Source: Hyphodiscus hymeniophilus (lineage: Eukaryota; Ascomycota; Leotiomycetes; Helotiales; Hyphodiscaceae). Taken from it: DNA of 64,000 nt. The notes under the pieces are model-generated. The model had not been told where the DNA came from, did no database searches, and saw only the letters and a program-made list of their open reading frames with translations. The position numbers and the translations under genes are program-made. The stretch is taken from contig VNKQ01000005.1 in NCBI GenBank assembly GCA_016508695.1, positions 1,302,001-1,366,000 of the forward strand, given 5' to 3'. Shown here in pieces: positions 1 to 11,817 of the stretch (the stretch's first letter is position 1; every line of letters begins with the position of its first letter).

Positions 1-541
1 CTGGGGGAGCAATAGCTTCGTAAGCTGTGACGAGGTAAGGATCTGATGCTTGGATCGTGAAAGTCTGTGACGAGAGCTGCTTCGTCCCATCCTGTGTCCC
101 AGCATAAACAAGTATTGAATCCGAGGAGTTCAGGTAGACGGCGCTATGGTAGAGTCGGTTTTGAGTGATAGCGACTCCTGGTTGTAGAGTTTCCCAACTT
201 CCATCCGCAAAGGTGTATTTTTGTAGTCCCTGATAGTCACTCGAGTTCGATGTTCCTCCCACAATGTATAATGCAGCCGCACTTATATTCTTCTCCGGTG
301 TCGACGTAACACAGACTCCTCCTGTCACAGCAACACCCATGGGAAGTTCTGACCATGTTGCCCCGTTTCGTATAGGTAGAGATTGGAAGGCTTGGGAGCT
401 GTATGTGTAGAGAGTGTTATTGAACAACGTCGAACAGGCATCGCCCAAGGGGTATTGTGGAGTTGGTAAAGACATATCGTATTGTCGTGTTGCCTTTAGA
501 CTTCGTTCGATTGGTACTTCGTTGCGTCGTACGACCAGTTC
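1..541 (-). CDS. Kelch-repeat / galactose-oxidase-like secreted protein (partial)
   Basis: The minus strand is open from about 541 to the window edge, so the C-terminal part lies outside. The reading contains kelch-like blade signatures: glycine pairs followed by hydrophobic strands (VTGGVCV, YIVGGTSN, LVYAGTQ) and a GSWETL motif typical of fungal extracellular beta-propeller proteins. Four Asn-x-Ser/Thr sites fit a secreted, glycosylated product. An in-frame ATG lies at 475. I extend the exon to 541 because a TTCAG acceptor-like sequence precedes it and the frame stays open, with a dibasic RR just inside. No signal peptide is visible in this exon, so a first exon probably lies upstream between 541 and about 750, but I could not place it. 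The kelch call is fairly firm. The function is unknown. The exact start is uncertain. Confidence 0.6.
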
Positions 542-715
542 CTGAAGTCATCCACTTCCTCCTATCGCAACATAGCTGGCAAGCTCAGTATGAAATATAT
601 GTAATGAACCCGGAAAAAGAAAGTAGGCTCTCAAAGCGGTTGAGAACAAATCTCAAATTTGTGATGGCGCTAGAGTTCAACTCTAAAGGCTGTGAGAGGT
701 GAAGCTGTGTCCGGT

Positions 716-735
716 ATTCAATTCAATTCAATTCA
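716..735. repeat. ATTCA x4 microsatellite
   Basis: Four perfect tandem copies of ATTCA lie upstream of the kelch gene. Confidence 0.9.
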
Positions 736-3712
736 TCCGAATGTGTTCAACAGAGAAAAGAAACAATGCCCGAGTGCCTTTCGCAGGATGGTTTTCGAAC
801 GTTCAATATCGTAAAGATGTTTGGTGTGGTGAGAGTAACCAAACGTAGGATAGCTGAAACAAAAGAAGTCGAGAAAGGAAGATCTCTGTACGTTTCTTCG
901 GAGGTCGTTGAAACTGCAAATCTAAAAGGGATTCGACACAACGCCAGCGAAGGCTTGCAGAACAGACTTCGGCGAGGATGAATGAACTTGGGAAGAAATG
1001 TTATTCTGATCGAAACGCGATTTTGCGTGGGTATCGCGGAAAGGAGTTGTTAAGGAATGGATTGAGCGAATGGAATCGATCCACCTAGAAGGCCACGAGT
1101 TGGGCGAATGGGCAGGCCCTGTCCTGGATCTACAGAACGTCTGAAATCCGTTTCCTGAATTGCTCAATGCGAATAGCAAAAAGGTGGTCCTGGCGCGAAT
1201 GTGTACGAATCGGTGCGGCAGCTATTGCAGATAGAGGCAGAGAGGTGTATGAGTATGGAAGAAATTCCGCACCAACAGAACGGTTATCTCGAAAATGAGC
1301 GAGGAAGCTGTGGCTGTACGTATGTATGCACCTGGCAGAAGAGACCGAGAATGAGCGTAGTGTGGAATGGTAACACAGGCGGAATCCAAAGATGGTGTGT
1401 GCAGGACAATTTCTGAACTTGTGAATGGATTGTGCCAAGGGTTGCTAGGGGTTGCCCCAGCGGTGCAGCCTTTTCGCAGGTCCGAAGCAGGATAAGCGTC
1501 GTACAAGTCCCAGGGGGTTTTGGGGTTTTTGCTTGGGTATCGCTCGTCGTGTCCAATCCTCGAGGTTGAAAGTGGGCGAGTGGGCAGCAGCCAGGGACCA
1601 CCAGGACGCTGTGACTCTGTGAGACAGAAACAGACGGTGCTCAGATGCTGTCCCGTTTGATGCAATCTCAATCTCCAGCTCAAGCTCTCTCAGTCTCTCG
1701 AATCTCGTATGACAGAAATTTTGAGGATCCGGAAGGAAGATTTCCGGGCATACAGTACTCGAGTACTCCATTTTACTGTGTACTCGGCACGGATTATTTC
1801 GAGAAATGATCCCTGAAGACGACGTTGTCGCCGGTAATCCGCCTATTTGCCGGGTATTCTAATTATTGTTGGCGCTGTGATTCGTTGTGGGCGGTAAAAA
1901 GAAAAGAGGTTGCTTCCCGTTGACCTCCTCCCCTCGCTCGCTCTCCCTCCTGCACTGCAAACCGAATAATGGTCCCTGAATCTGTGCCTGGTACCTGACG
2001 GACCTCAAGAGCTAAGGATAGATACGAGTGGCCCAAAAGAGTAAGGCGGGAGAGCTGAAACGAGCCATCCATGGCCAATGCTTGTCTGGTCACCCTGCTT
2101 AGCCGGACACTCAGGGGAACTTCTGTGTGAGTACTGTATTTACTATTGCAGTACTTACTAGGTACCTACCTTACCTACTTACTCGCTGCCGAGTCCGTCA
2201 CAACACAACGATTCCGTACCTTACCAACTAAGCAACAGTGCTTCCAAAATGATCATCCCCGCCATTCATATTCACTACAACACAAATCGATCAAGAGTGT
2301 TGTTGGGCTGGATGTTGCGCTACGCACCCTACGGAGTACGTTATGTTTCCTTCGCTCAAGCCCTTTCCCTCATACAGATCTGGCCACACCGACCGAAAAT
2401 ACCCAATCGTCGGACACCATTAGTGACACCGCAGCTGATTGGCCATTCCTTCCGGACGGCGGACACTGAAGAAACGGATCTGAGCGGCCAGGTACCGTGA
2501 GTCGAAAGCAAGGCTGCCCTGCCTGCCATCTCAGACACGACCTTATGTTGCAGGGGCTTCACCGTGTGAAATGAATCTACAGATGCTTCAACGACGCATA
2601 GTCCGCAAGCATCCGATTCTGGCACTCCAGCCAGGACGCTGCTTCTTGGAGCCGACCTCGTGGCCCGACGTTTTGACCCAGTAAGCTGTACGAAACAACT
2701 TACTATCTCCCATGTTGTCACTGGCTTGTCAGCTTTCTCAAACAGCCTTGTACAGCGGCTGCTCTCTTCTTGAATCTTGATAGCCTGCTGTAGCCCCGCA
2801 CCCTTCGAATTCGAGAAGCTGTGAAGAAATCATGCCCAGGAGTCGGGACCCAAGGTTCATCCATCCATGACCTTCTCTATTCTCAAAAAACCATTTTCTA
2901 CCTCTGCAGTAGGTCAGGGAGCCCGGCCTTCATTCCAAAAATACACATCCTGCGATCTCATCGAGGGTCCCTGTCCGCAAGTGCTGTCTTCACTTCCTTC
3001 TTTCAGCATTGTCATTTCACACGACGTCGGCACATCGCAGGGCATCTCAGACATTCTCTCTCAGTAAGCGCTCATTTGATTAGCTCATTTCGAGAGTTTG
3101 CGTTGATCTGCCACTATCCATAGTCATGTGTGACTTTCTGATGTTCTCGTGGGGGCTTGAAGCGCGCGCTCCCAATGATTTCACTCAGAGTCGTATTGAG
3201 GCGCTGATTGGTTTAAGTGATGTGGTAGAGTGGTCAAGCTATTGGAAGCTGAAGCAGAGAGGGATTAAATGAGTCAGACGGGGATTGGAATGATGGATTG
3301 TTCCAAGATAGACTGATCGAGAAGCAGCTCTTGAATTGAAGAATTCAAAGGTACCTATCTTCATTGCCGTCACGTGCTCGTTTGAGAGGAGCTCGACTTC
3401 ACCCGTTACTTCGAGCCATCCTTTTAGATAACCAGGTAATGGCTCGTTGATATTTCAGCTGGCGGTTTGAGGGGATTGATGCTCAGCGTTATACTTTCCT
3501 CGCTAGAGGTCACTTCCCATATTTGTATGTTTCTATATCTATTTCGGGAGCCTGTACTTCTCTGTTTTCTTGTTTTCTATATCAGGTGGACCTCTCTTCA
3601 AAGGTTCTAATCGCGTGAGTATCTCGAATATTAGGCACGCCTTTAAACTTCTATCGTACATGCTAGAACTTGACTTTGAGTATCTCAAGTATCGATTGTG
3701 TAGATAACTGGG

Positions 3713-3976
3713 ATGTACTCTAGTATATATCCACCCGAACTTGGCAGCTACTGCTTCGTGCCATCTCCTTTTGACCCCTTGAGGATCCACGAGGAATACG
3801 AATTTTGGTACAGCTACAGAGACTTTCTGAAGAGTTTTGAAGTTGAAAAGAAAGAGCTTGAAAACCTCAACGAACAGCTTCGCGGCTTTGGTATCAGAGA
3901 ATTAGTCGACAACGTAATTTTCCGCCTAGTGGATTGCTTTTCTCTTCCACAGGCCATGAAAAGAAATCGAGATTGA
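3713..3976 (+). CDS. Orphan 87-codon open frame, possible small gene or gene fragment
   Basis: An ATG-initiated frame of 87 codons has a charged middle part (EVEKKELENLNEQL) that could form an amphipathic helix. The N-terminal section is rich in Tyr, Phe and Pro. I recognise no family. It stands alone in a long spacer and has no obvious splice partner. Amino-acid composition looks more protein-like than neighbouring frames, but codon third positions are not strongly biased. It may be a relic of a larger gene or a chance frame. Confidence 0.22.
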   Translation: MYSSIYPPELGSYCFVPSPFDPLRIHEEYEFWYSYRDFLKSFEVEKKELENLNEQLRGFGIRELVDNVIFRLVDCFSLPQAMKRNRD

Positions 3977-4160
3977 CCAATGCTTTATGACTGGTGCTGC
4001 AGCCCAAAGATCAGTCAAGAGTTGCGACACAGGATGGGACACGGGGGACTTAATCTATTGAGACATCCACTTTCCAAATGATGATGAGGGCATGGGCGGA
4101 CATGTTCGATGCTTTAGTCATGCAAGGAATGTAGGTAGAACTCACCACGCTGGTAGGATA

Positions 4161-4180
4161 GTCTCAGGGCACTCTGAGAC
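4161..4180. repeat. Perfect 7-bp inverted repeat with 6-base loop
   Basis: GTCTCAG and CTGAGAC flank GGCACT. This is a short perfect hairpin in the spacer before the CRT10 gene. No function is implied. Confidence 0.6.
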
Positions 4181-4501
4181 CAGCTTTGATACCGACTGCA
4201 CCGCAATGCAATGACCAAGGCTGGCATCCTATCGCTGTCCTATTTCCACCTTGCAGTGTTCAAAGATCTGGTCTCACAGCTCCGGTGAATAATGATTTAG
4301 GTATTCAAACTCATTCTGAGTACTGTCCAAGGCGTTGTTGATATCGCTCATAGTTTTGCGAATGGATGTGTAGCTTCGTACAAACAATTTTGGGGGGTTG
4401 AGAAGCTCAGCCTTGTGTAGCCTTGCGCTAGTTCGTCATCTCCAACACCTCTTTGTGCACCACAATATCAAGCCGACTCACTCATATCCCATCAACAATT
4501 C

Positions 4502-7185
4502 ATGTCGGATCCTAATTTCAACAACAGACCTAGTCGCTCAGATAGTTTGAGCGATTCAGGCCACGATGTTAGTCGCAGGTAACGTCGCGAGCCAGCTTCG
4601 AAAGCAACGGGTGAGGCAGCTCAACCCCACTATCTTGAGAGAGTCTAAATGCTCTTTAGTTTCCTCATGCCGGCCGCTCTTCGATCACAGCTGATATATC
4701 CTTCATGGAAGATGACTCCGATGACGAAGAGCCACAGGTTGAGAGTGATGCAGAGCCGCATCAACCGCCGCGTATCTCAGAATGGAGAGCCAACCTTGTT
4801 GCGCTCTCGCAGGTAGAAAACGTGAGCCTTGAATTCCGAAACCAATCTAATGATTATATTTTAACTGAGTATATAGCTATACTTTGCAGCCTACCAAGAC
4901 AAAATTCATGTCACCATACCACAAGGCCTCAAGCAGACGATACGCAGTATTCCTGACTTAATCATCGACCTCCCTACATCGAAAGATGGCCTCTTGGTTG
5001 GTGGATACCTCGATAGATTACATGGGCACAGTGTGAACCATATCATAACCGGGAATTTGGGGGCCCTGGAGCTTCTGCTGGTTGCATGTGACGATGGTGA
5101 CATTCTTGCATACTACACGCACAGCATTCTTGCTGCCATTAAGACGCCGGGAACTCAGTCCAGCCTCCGGCCATTTTTCCACGAGAATGTCGGAATCAGC
5201 GCATGGGGCCTTGCGATACATTCTCAGTCTCGAAGTGAGTAACACTGGTCTTAGTTTGGTGGAGACAAACTCTATGTTCGATCTTCGAGAAGGAAACCTG
5301 GGCTTAGTCTCTGCTGAGAAGTTTCCGCCTCTATCGCACAATGCTAACTCCAAAACAAGTGCTTGCGGTAGGCTCGAACGCAAGAGAGGTAGTTGTATAC
5401 CATTTCGGTTGCGCAGATGCAGGTACAGTGACGAGCATTGCGCCAGCCTGCGAAGCTGGTGGTGACAAATCATCGGCTGCTTTCTCTGAGCAAGTACAGT
5501 TGGTTGAAAGTGACCCGACGCTATTCCCAACAGCTAGTGAGAGCCTTTCAAAAGTTCGTGGGCTTAACTTCCGAAGGATCCTTAAGCTCGGTAAAGAAGG
5601 TCATAACATACCCTGCGTTGATTTTTCAAGCGACTTGAAGGGAGAGGCGCGCTCGGTCCTCGCAACGGATATCCATGGAAATCTTTGGATCTTAAGTATA
5701 TGGCGGGACGGGAATTCTGATGATTGGGTGAAACGCATCCCAAGTATGCAAAAGCCAACGGATCGAGGGATGGGGATAATGTGAGTAATAAGCTCGTTTC
5801 TATAAACCCATTTGGACGAGTTCCAAGTTTGTGTGGCGTCTGCACTGTTCAGAATATAGCTGTTTCTGACTCCAATGAATTGAGGCTTATGGATGAACTT
5901 CAAGGCTAATTTGTATCAGGGGATGGGGCGTCCTAGCATTACCCCTTCATGCTTTCAAGCGGATGGCGACTCCGGAGCAGGCACTCGGTGCATTTCCTTG
6001 TGAGCTGCAGTCAGTTTGTTCATCTCGGAGAATATCACCGTTCAGGAACTTCTGCTTTGACACAAGCAGTACAATATCCAAAGTTGATATCAGCGACAAG
6101 TCCAGCTTTCACCCAGCGTATGGATACGGAATGGAAGGTCCAGACACAATTCCTACAGTATTCAGTCGGGAAGTTACTGCTGGACTGGGAAATTTCTCCT
6201 CTGTCACTACTCCAGTAAATCCCAGAGAGGATGTGAAGATAGTCCCAGATCCGGTATTCCTCGATATGTCAAGGAGAATCTTTGTGTCTCTCATTAATAA
6301 CCCCAAGTTGGAAGAATCTACCCCTATCAAAAGCGAGAGCGTTCGAGCAAGAGAGGGACGACTAGAATCTCTCCGTCCTCGGAAAGGGCTCACAGTCAAA
6401 GCGCATAAAGAACAAAAGGTTCAGAACGCGTTGGAATCTGACCTTGATGCTGAGTCTCAGAAACCTTTCAACGGGCCCGTATACCGTCTACAAGACCAGG
6501 TAAGTGAAGCCACGGCCTCTGGTTTGTACGTACAACCCGGAGCTGGAATCTGCGCCCGTTCTATCCCGCCCATATCGAAATGAGCGATTCTCATCTTTGG
6601 ACATAAAGCTGTACTCATATGACGGGCGAGTGCCACACGCAGCATGGTTCAACTTATCAACGTCCCTCCCCAGTTCCAATATCTCTCCTACCGAGCAATC
6701 TGGCGCTGACAATAATCCAGAGTGCGATCCTACGAACCTACCAAGATGACATCGAGCTTATACCCCCGTGCGAGACCATGCCGGTGACATTTTGTCAAAA
6801 AGTCCTTCGACAAGGCCTACCAGTCAGCATCGTACATCAAGTCAACTTTGAGCGTCTCATATTCCACATCCTGATCGCAGAACTCGGCTTAGTGGTCGTA
6901 GGGTCCCAGGTTGGGCGAGTGGCCCTGGTCAGTCTCACTCGACCGGAAGACAGTTTCTCGTGGCACGGTCCGGCGACCATGTTCAAAGTCGAGCACATCC
7001 TACCGACCTACACGCACGAAGCCCAGGGATTTCGGCCGTCGGTCCCGCTGTTGGGCATCGCTGCATCACCGTTACAGGGACAGCGGAAGGAGAGGAAGAT
7101 CTGGAGGCTGATCATGCAGTATTATGATCACTCGATCCTGAGCTATGATCTTCGTCGGGATGGTGATCACTTGCTTGTCGTTTAA
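4502..7185 (+). CDS. CRT10: CRT10-domain protein (putative regulator of ribonucleotide reductase genes)
   Basis: Seven exons are reconstructed: 4502-4567, 4660-4821, 4877-5234, 5360-5780, 5920-6499, 6543-6629 and 6721-7185. They give a continuous frame of 712 codons with matching phases at every junction. Features match the fungal CRT10 family: an acidic N-terminal stretch (MEDDSDDEEP), an early block on cellular access (YLDR, GNLGALELLLVACDDGD), and the C-terminal LVVVGSQVGRVAL, PSVPLLGIA and YDHSILSY blocks. In yeast Crt10 influences RNR transcription, so a nuclear or regulatory role is inferred from family. The first exon uses an unusual GTTAGT donor. An alternative start at 4566 with donor at 4611 also keeps frame. 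The penultimate exon is only 29 codons and the intron before it is only 43 bases. The family call is firm, and the 5' end is moderately sure. Confidence 0.8.
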
Positions 7186-7672
7186 GGCGTTGGGGTCATG
7201 GGCACACGGGTATGGGCATTGCAGGCGCAGCATGTTGAGGAAATGATACCAGATTGCTCTTCTGTGTTGCATTGCATGTATGGTTAATGACTAGCTTATG
7301 AGCACCCAATTGCAGAGACACACCTCAAAGTTGTCTCATGCTAATTAATACAAATTGACCTTTCCCGACTCCATGGTGACGAAACGCCTTATTGGCCACT
7401 CCGAGTCATCCCAGCCAAATCCGAATCCTTATCTGGAAACTTCCTATATATACTGACTGAGGGTTCGGGCATTCAAGGGGCGGTCTGAGAACCATTCCCA
7501 TCGACCTTCATCCGAATCTTGCGGAGTGAGGAGCATGGAAAGATTCTCATCAACGAGAAGTCGTGAACTAGACAGTTGAAGGTGCCCACCAGCATATGCC
7601 TAGAGTTTGCCAATAAGGAGAAGTTTCTGGCTCTATTGTCATGAGTTTGTTGAATGACCCGACAGAGTTCCC

Positions 7673-7704
7673 CTTTCGACAGCGACAGTCTCCCTTGTCG
7701 AAAG
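7673..7704. repeat. 8-bp inverted repeat CTTTCGAC / GTCGAAAG
   Basis: Perfect arms at 7673-7680 and 7697-7704 are separated by 16 bases. They sit in a segment with several GCGACAG repeats between 7660 and 7740. Confidence 0.55.
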
Positions 7705-7970
7705 CGACAGCACTATCGACATCGATTGATACAGCGACACTTCTCTTTCGCGTGCTTGGCAAGTTTTGTTTCGTCTCGTTCAAGACATTCCTGTCTGGTC
7801 AGTAGCATATGGCGAAGTGGTTAGTTAATATTCATAGTCCCCTCCATGCACATGAAACGTGCACTCGTGAACGTGAGAAGTGTGATGCCTTCGTCCTCGC
7901 ATACCGGATTGCCTTTTGTTTCCGATGCCCTGGCGTAAGTCAACGAACGAACCTCCGAGATCCTAATCAC

Positions 7971-8170
7971 TAGTGAGATACAAGAGTCGGGGACGAGTTT
8001 CTTTTCTCTCCTGATAGACTAAGCAGATGATGATTGATGCAAAAGACGTTAGACTTTCCATTCTCTCTCTAGCGAGATACAAGAGTTGCGGGCGAGTTTC
8101 TTTCTCTCCTAATAGACTAAGCAGATAGACGATTGATGCAAAAAACAGTATTAGACTTCCATTCTCTCTC
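7971..8170. repeat. Imperfect tandem duplication, about 100 bp x2
   Basis: Copy 1 (about 7971-8069) and copy 2 (about 8070-8170) share the order TAG-GAGATACAAGAG, CGAGTTTCTTT, ATAGACTAAGCAGAT, GATTGATGCAAAA, TTAGACTT and CCATTCTCTCT, with scattered substitutions and small indels. It is non-coding. Confidence 0.85.
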
Positions 8171-8679
8171 TCTACCCTATGTACCTTACCTACCTTACTC
8201 TACCTCGCACGAACGACACAGGGGTGAAGGTAAGCGAGCCAACGACCACCTTCGCCGCTCGTCTCTTGGCGGCTCCGTCAGCCTCGTATCTTGACAGCGG
8301 AATTTTACACACGGCGCAGCGGCCATTGGCTCGCTGGACGACAGATAAGGCTAGGCAGGGTATCTAAGCCGTATCGAGCGAAGGGGCAGATGCGTTATCT
8401 TGGACCTCTCACGAGGTGAAGTTGTCAACGGGCGCGGATGATGGGATATGTCAAGTGCCAAGAGGAGAATATGAAGACGTCACGTCATCTGGCGGGGATC
8501 TGTCGAGTGCGGGTGAGATTGAGGTGAGGTGAGGGCGTGGAGGGGAGGAGAGATGAGATGACATGAGGACGTGGAGGTGGAGTAGGAGTGAAGGAAGGGA
8601 AATTCTAATGCCGTCTCGTGAGCGTGGGAGTTGGATGCAGTATGATCGAGAATGCCGCAGCCCGACTGCTGGGACGGGT

Positions 8680-8700
8680 GGATTGGATTGGATTGGATTA
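8680..8700. repeat. GGATT x4 microsatellite
   Basis: Four tandem GGATT units, the last ending in A, follow a purine-rich strand segment. Confidence 0.85.
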
Positions 8701-9165
8701 TTGGGACAGTAGAATAGTAGTTAGTACCTGAGAGAGAAAGAGATTTTTTCTCTGGATGAGCGCCAAGCGAGCGTGGAAAGGGGGCGGGTGGAGTTTTCAC
8801 TTTAAGGAGTATCGAGAGACACTCGAGAGTAAGTCTAGAGGTTAACATGTGGCGTATACCCCACAAAGCCATGGATAGATGTCATTCCCTCACCAATACC
8901 ATACGGAGTAGAGAAGAGCGGGGGAGGGCGACATGGACAATTGGTAGACTGGAGACTGGAGGTCCATCTCGGAATAAGGTACGGAAGGACACTTGTGCAT
9001 GATGTACAATACAAGTACAGTAGAACAATTAGAAGTCCCGTTGGTTGAGATTTGCAGACAGGGGCGAAAGGCGTACGGCGGGAGTGTTGCCCAGGCCAAT
9101 GGGAGGGTCTAATGTGAACGGCGGATGAGAGTTGATGTTGTGTCACGAAACTCACTTCTTCTCTT

Positions 9166-9186
9166 ACTGCTCACTGCTCACTGCTC
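9166..9186. repeat. ACTGCTC x3 tandem repeat
   Basis: Three perfect 7-base units lie in the upstream region of the ammonium transporter gene. Confidence 0.85.
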
Positions 9187-9639
9187 ACTCCACCACCCAA
9201 CTCTCGAGTGTGGGGAGAGGAGATGTGAGGAGGGGAGAGTATGTCTGTCTTACACCCACGTCCTTCTCCTTCTCCTGATTAATGCTTTCTCTATACTATA
9301 TCCGTATCACACGAGGACTTGCTCTCTTGGCTCTCTAGACTCTCTTACAGCTACCCCGAGTCATGCATGTCGACCCATCCCACGCCTTCTTCCAAGCATC
9401 CAAGGAGCTATGGCATTTCACCCTTTTGCCCTTTCTTCTGCCGATCCCCCAACTCCCCTAAATCGCCATGTCTTGGTATTGACACTTGCGGCTTTAGTGG
9501 GACGTGGGAGGCGAGTCCGTCTAGAGCGATGGAGGGATGATGGATGGATGGTGAAAAGAGTGCGAGTACTAAAATCTATGCGCCCCCGATCTCTTCCTCG
9601 GGGGAAAAGCTACACTAGCAGTCTAGCAGTCTAGTTCCT

Positions 9640-9780
9640 CGGAGCCAAAGACGTACAAGACAAGTCTTGCCTCTATCTCATATATCTCCATCCCATCCCA
9701 TCTCCTCCTCATTCTTCTCTCCCTTCCTCCTCTCTCCTCGTTAGATTTCACACGAATTCTCTCGAGTATCCCCTCCTCGC
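9640..9780 (+). promoter_or_regulatory. Pyrimidine-rich promoter tract of the ammonium transporter
   Basis: A CT-rich stretch of about 140 bases ends roughly 175 bases before the start codon at 9955. Such tracts commonly precede transcription starts of well-expressed filamentous-fungal genes. The role here is inference. Confidence 0.4.
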
Positions 9781-9954
9781 CCATAATTTATCCCCCTCGT
9801 GCGTGAGGCCTCGACTGTGGTTGTTGACGATTCCTCATTCTTTACGACGTCATTTCTGCAAAACAACACGAACCGCCGATCTCGGCATCTTATTATCCTC
9901 TGCTGAACGACATCTCAATTGATCCCAAGACATTTGCTTCAATTGCTTTACAAT

Positions 9955-11817
9955 ATGTCCGCGCCTCCTGAAGGATATGCCCCAAACTATGGCTATGTAG
10001 GCGCTCCAGTCAACTACAATGGCACCGGGAAAAACGGTGGAGATTCGGGTAGGATACTTCTGTCAATTCCTCCAATCTCTTCTCTTGTACTACACTACAT
10101 GATCGATTGGCACAATCGTGTAAAGAAAGAAAGAAAAAATGAAATAAAGAGGATTGCAAACGTCTAAGCTAATTCTGTCTCCCTCCCGTAGCCGTCGAAA
10201 ATTTAAATCAATGGTTCGATCCTGGCGACCAAGCATACATTCTCGTCTCATCATGTATGGTCCTTCTCATGATTCCAGGACTTGGCTTCCTTTACTCCGG
10301 GCTGGCCCGCCGAAAGTCTGCCCTCTCCATGATCTGGGCATGTATGGCCTCCTTCTCCATCATAGTGTTCCAATGGTATTTCTGGGGCTATTCCCTGGCC
10401 TTCAGTTCCTCGGCAACAAATGGCTTCATAGGAGATCTGGCACACTTCGGCCTGATGAACACACTTGCAACTCAGTCTCCAGGATCTCCTCTGATTTCTG
10501 AATTGCTATACTCCTTTTACCAGGTGAGTTTTGGGCTGTGACAGCGGACCGACCTCAACTGACCGGTGTAGTTGCAATTCTGTGCCACCACGGCCGCCAT
10601 TGTGATGGGTGCCGTAGCCGAACGAGGTCGTCTCATACCCGCCCTGGTTTTTATCTTCTGCTGGGCCACGATCGTCTACTGCCCTCTCGCTTGCTGGGCA
10701 TGGAATATAAATGGATGGGGCTACACATATGGCATTCTGGATTACGCTGGAGGCGGACCCGTCGAGATTGGATCCGGTCTCTCGGCGCTGGCATACTCGA
10801 TGGTCTTGGGTAAACGTCAGGAGAAGATGATGTTGAACTTTAGACCACACAACGTTTCTCTGATCACCCTTGGTACCATTCTTCTGTGGTTTGGATGGCT
10901 GGGATTCAATGGTGGATCTGCGTTCGGAGCAAACCTTCGCGCTGTCATGGCGTGCTGGAACTCCTGTCTGGCTGCCATGTTCGCCTCCATCACCTGGTGT
11001 ATTCTCGACTATAGACTTGCTCGCAAATGGTCCATGGTTGGATGGTGTTCCGGCTGTATTTCCGGCCTTGTCGCGGCAACTCCAGCTTCCGGTTTTATCC
11101 CTCCATGGGCAGCCGTCATTTTAGGTATTGTGACTGGAATAGTTGCTAACTTTGCAACCAAGAGTGAGTCACCGCACATCGTCGAGATTTTACGTGCTAA
11201 ATTCTTCAGTCAAATTTTGGATCCGAATCGACGACAGCATGGACGTCTTCGCCGAGCACGGAGTCGCGGGCATGGTCGGCTTGATCTTCAACGCTCTCTT
11301 CGCAGCTGACTATATTATCGGTCTCGATGGCGTCAATACGGGCCTGATCAACGGTGGCTGGATCAACCACAACTACAAGCAACTCTACATCCAAATAGCG
11401 TACATCGTCGCCTGTACCGGCTACGCATTCGTAGTATCTGCGCTCCTGGCATTCGCCATAAACAAGATTCCGGGGCTGCACCTCCGTGCTTCAGAAGAGG
11501 CCGAGCTCCTCGGAATGGACGACGATCAACTGGGCGAGTTCGCATACGATTATGTCGAGGTCCGCAGAGATTACCTGGCGTGGACTCCTGCGAAGGACGA
11601 GCCTGAGAAGACCGAGAGCAATGTCCATCCCCCTGATCGCCACGGTATACCTCAACATAGCGATATGATTCAGGGCCAGTCGCCAGACAATAGCAGTGGT
11701 GAGAGTGGTCAGAATGGCAACGCACACACTGGCATTCAAGGAGACCGCCACGGTATCGCAGCCGAGGATCGAGAAAAGGAGAAGGTGGAGACAGCCAATG
11801 GACAAAGAGCACAGTAA
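9955..11817 (+). CDS. Ammonium transporter, Amt/Mep family, Mep1/Mep3 type
   Basis: Four exons (9955-10048, 10192-10523, 10572-11163, 11210-11817) encode 541 residues of an 11-helix plasma-membrane ammonium permease. The first exon gives a short Gly/Tyr/Pro-rich extracellular tail. The pore region is clear: LVSSCMVLLMIPGLGFLYSG at the N-terminal helices, FGWLGFNGGSAFGAN, and MDVFAEHGVAGMVG. The second pore histidine (EHGVAG) is kept, but the first is replaced by glutamate in GGPVEI. This is the pattern of yeast Mep1/Mep3 rather than of the sensor-type Mep2. The cytoplasmic tail after about residue 430 is long, hydrophilic and Gly/Asn/Gln-rich, as in fungal Meps, where it carries regulation. 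Uptake of ammonium under nitrogen limitation is expected from family. Confidence 0.93.

Larger units (their letters stand above)
542..4501. other. Gene-poor spacer of about 4 kb
   Basis: No convincing multi-exon gene was found. Short open frames here lack fungal codon preference and recognisable domains. The stretch holds an ATTCA x4 microsatellite (716-735), a cluster of TACCTACC-type motifs (about 2150-2185), a short hairpin (4161-4180) and one orphan open frame at 3713-3976. It must include the promoter of the kelch gene near 550-1000 and the promoter of the CRT10 gene just before 4502. Confidence 0.5.
7186..9954. other. 2.8-kb spacer and promoter of the ammonium transporter
   Basis: No gene was recognised. 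Contents: an 8-bp inverted repeat (7673-7704) amid GCGACAG-like words, a tandem duplication (7971-8170), a purine-rich tract (about 8510-8610), GGATT-type microsatellite (8680-8700), ACTGCTC x3 (9166-9186), and a long pyrimidine-rich tract (about 9640-9780) leading into the transporter start. The open frame on the plus strand at 9125-9634 is low-complexity and probably leader or promoter sequence. Confidence 0.5.

Noticed and set aside
1130..1771. Overlapping minus-strand frames of 100-150 codons upstream of the kelch gene
   Set aside because: Three frames are open together in a CT-rich region, with no domain, biased composition and no consistent splice pattern.
8835..9155. Minus-strand frames near 9 kb
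   Set aside because: The peptides have no recognisable features, and the region has microsatellites and promoter-like tracts.
9125..9634. 169-codon plus-strand frame before the ammonium transporter
   Set aside because: It is Leu/Ser/Arg-rich low-complexity sequence within the promoter and leader, and it overlaps a heptamer repeat.
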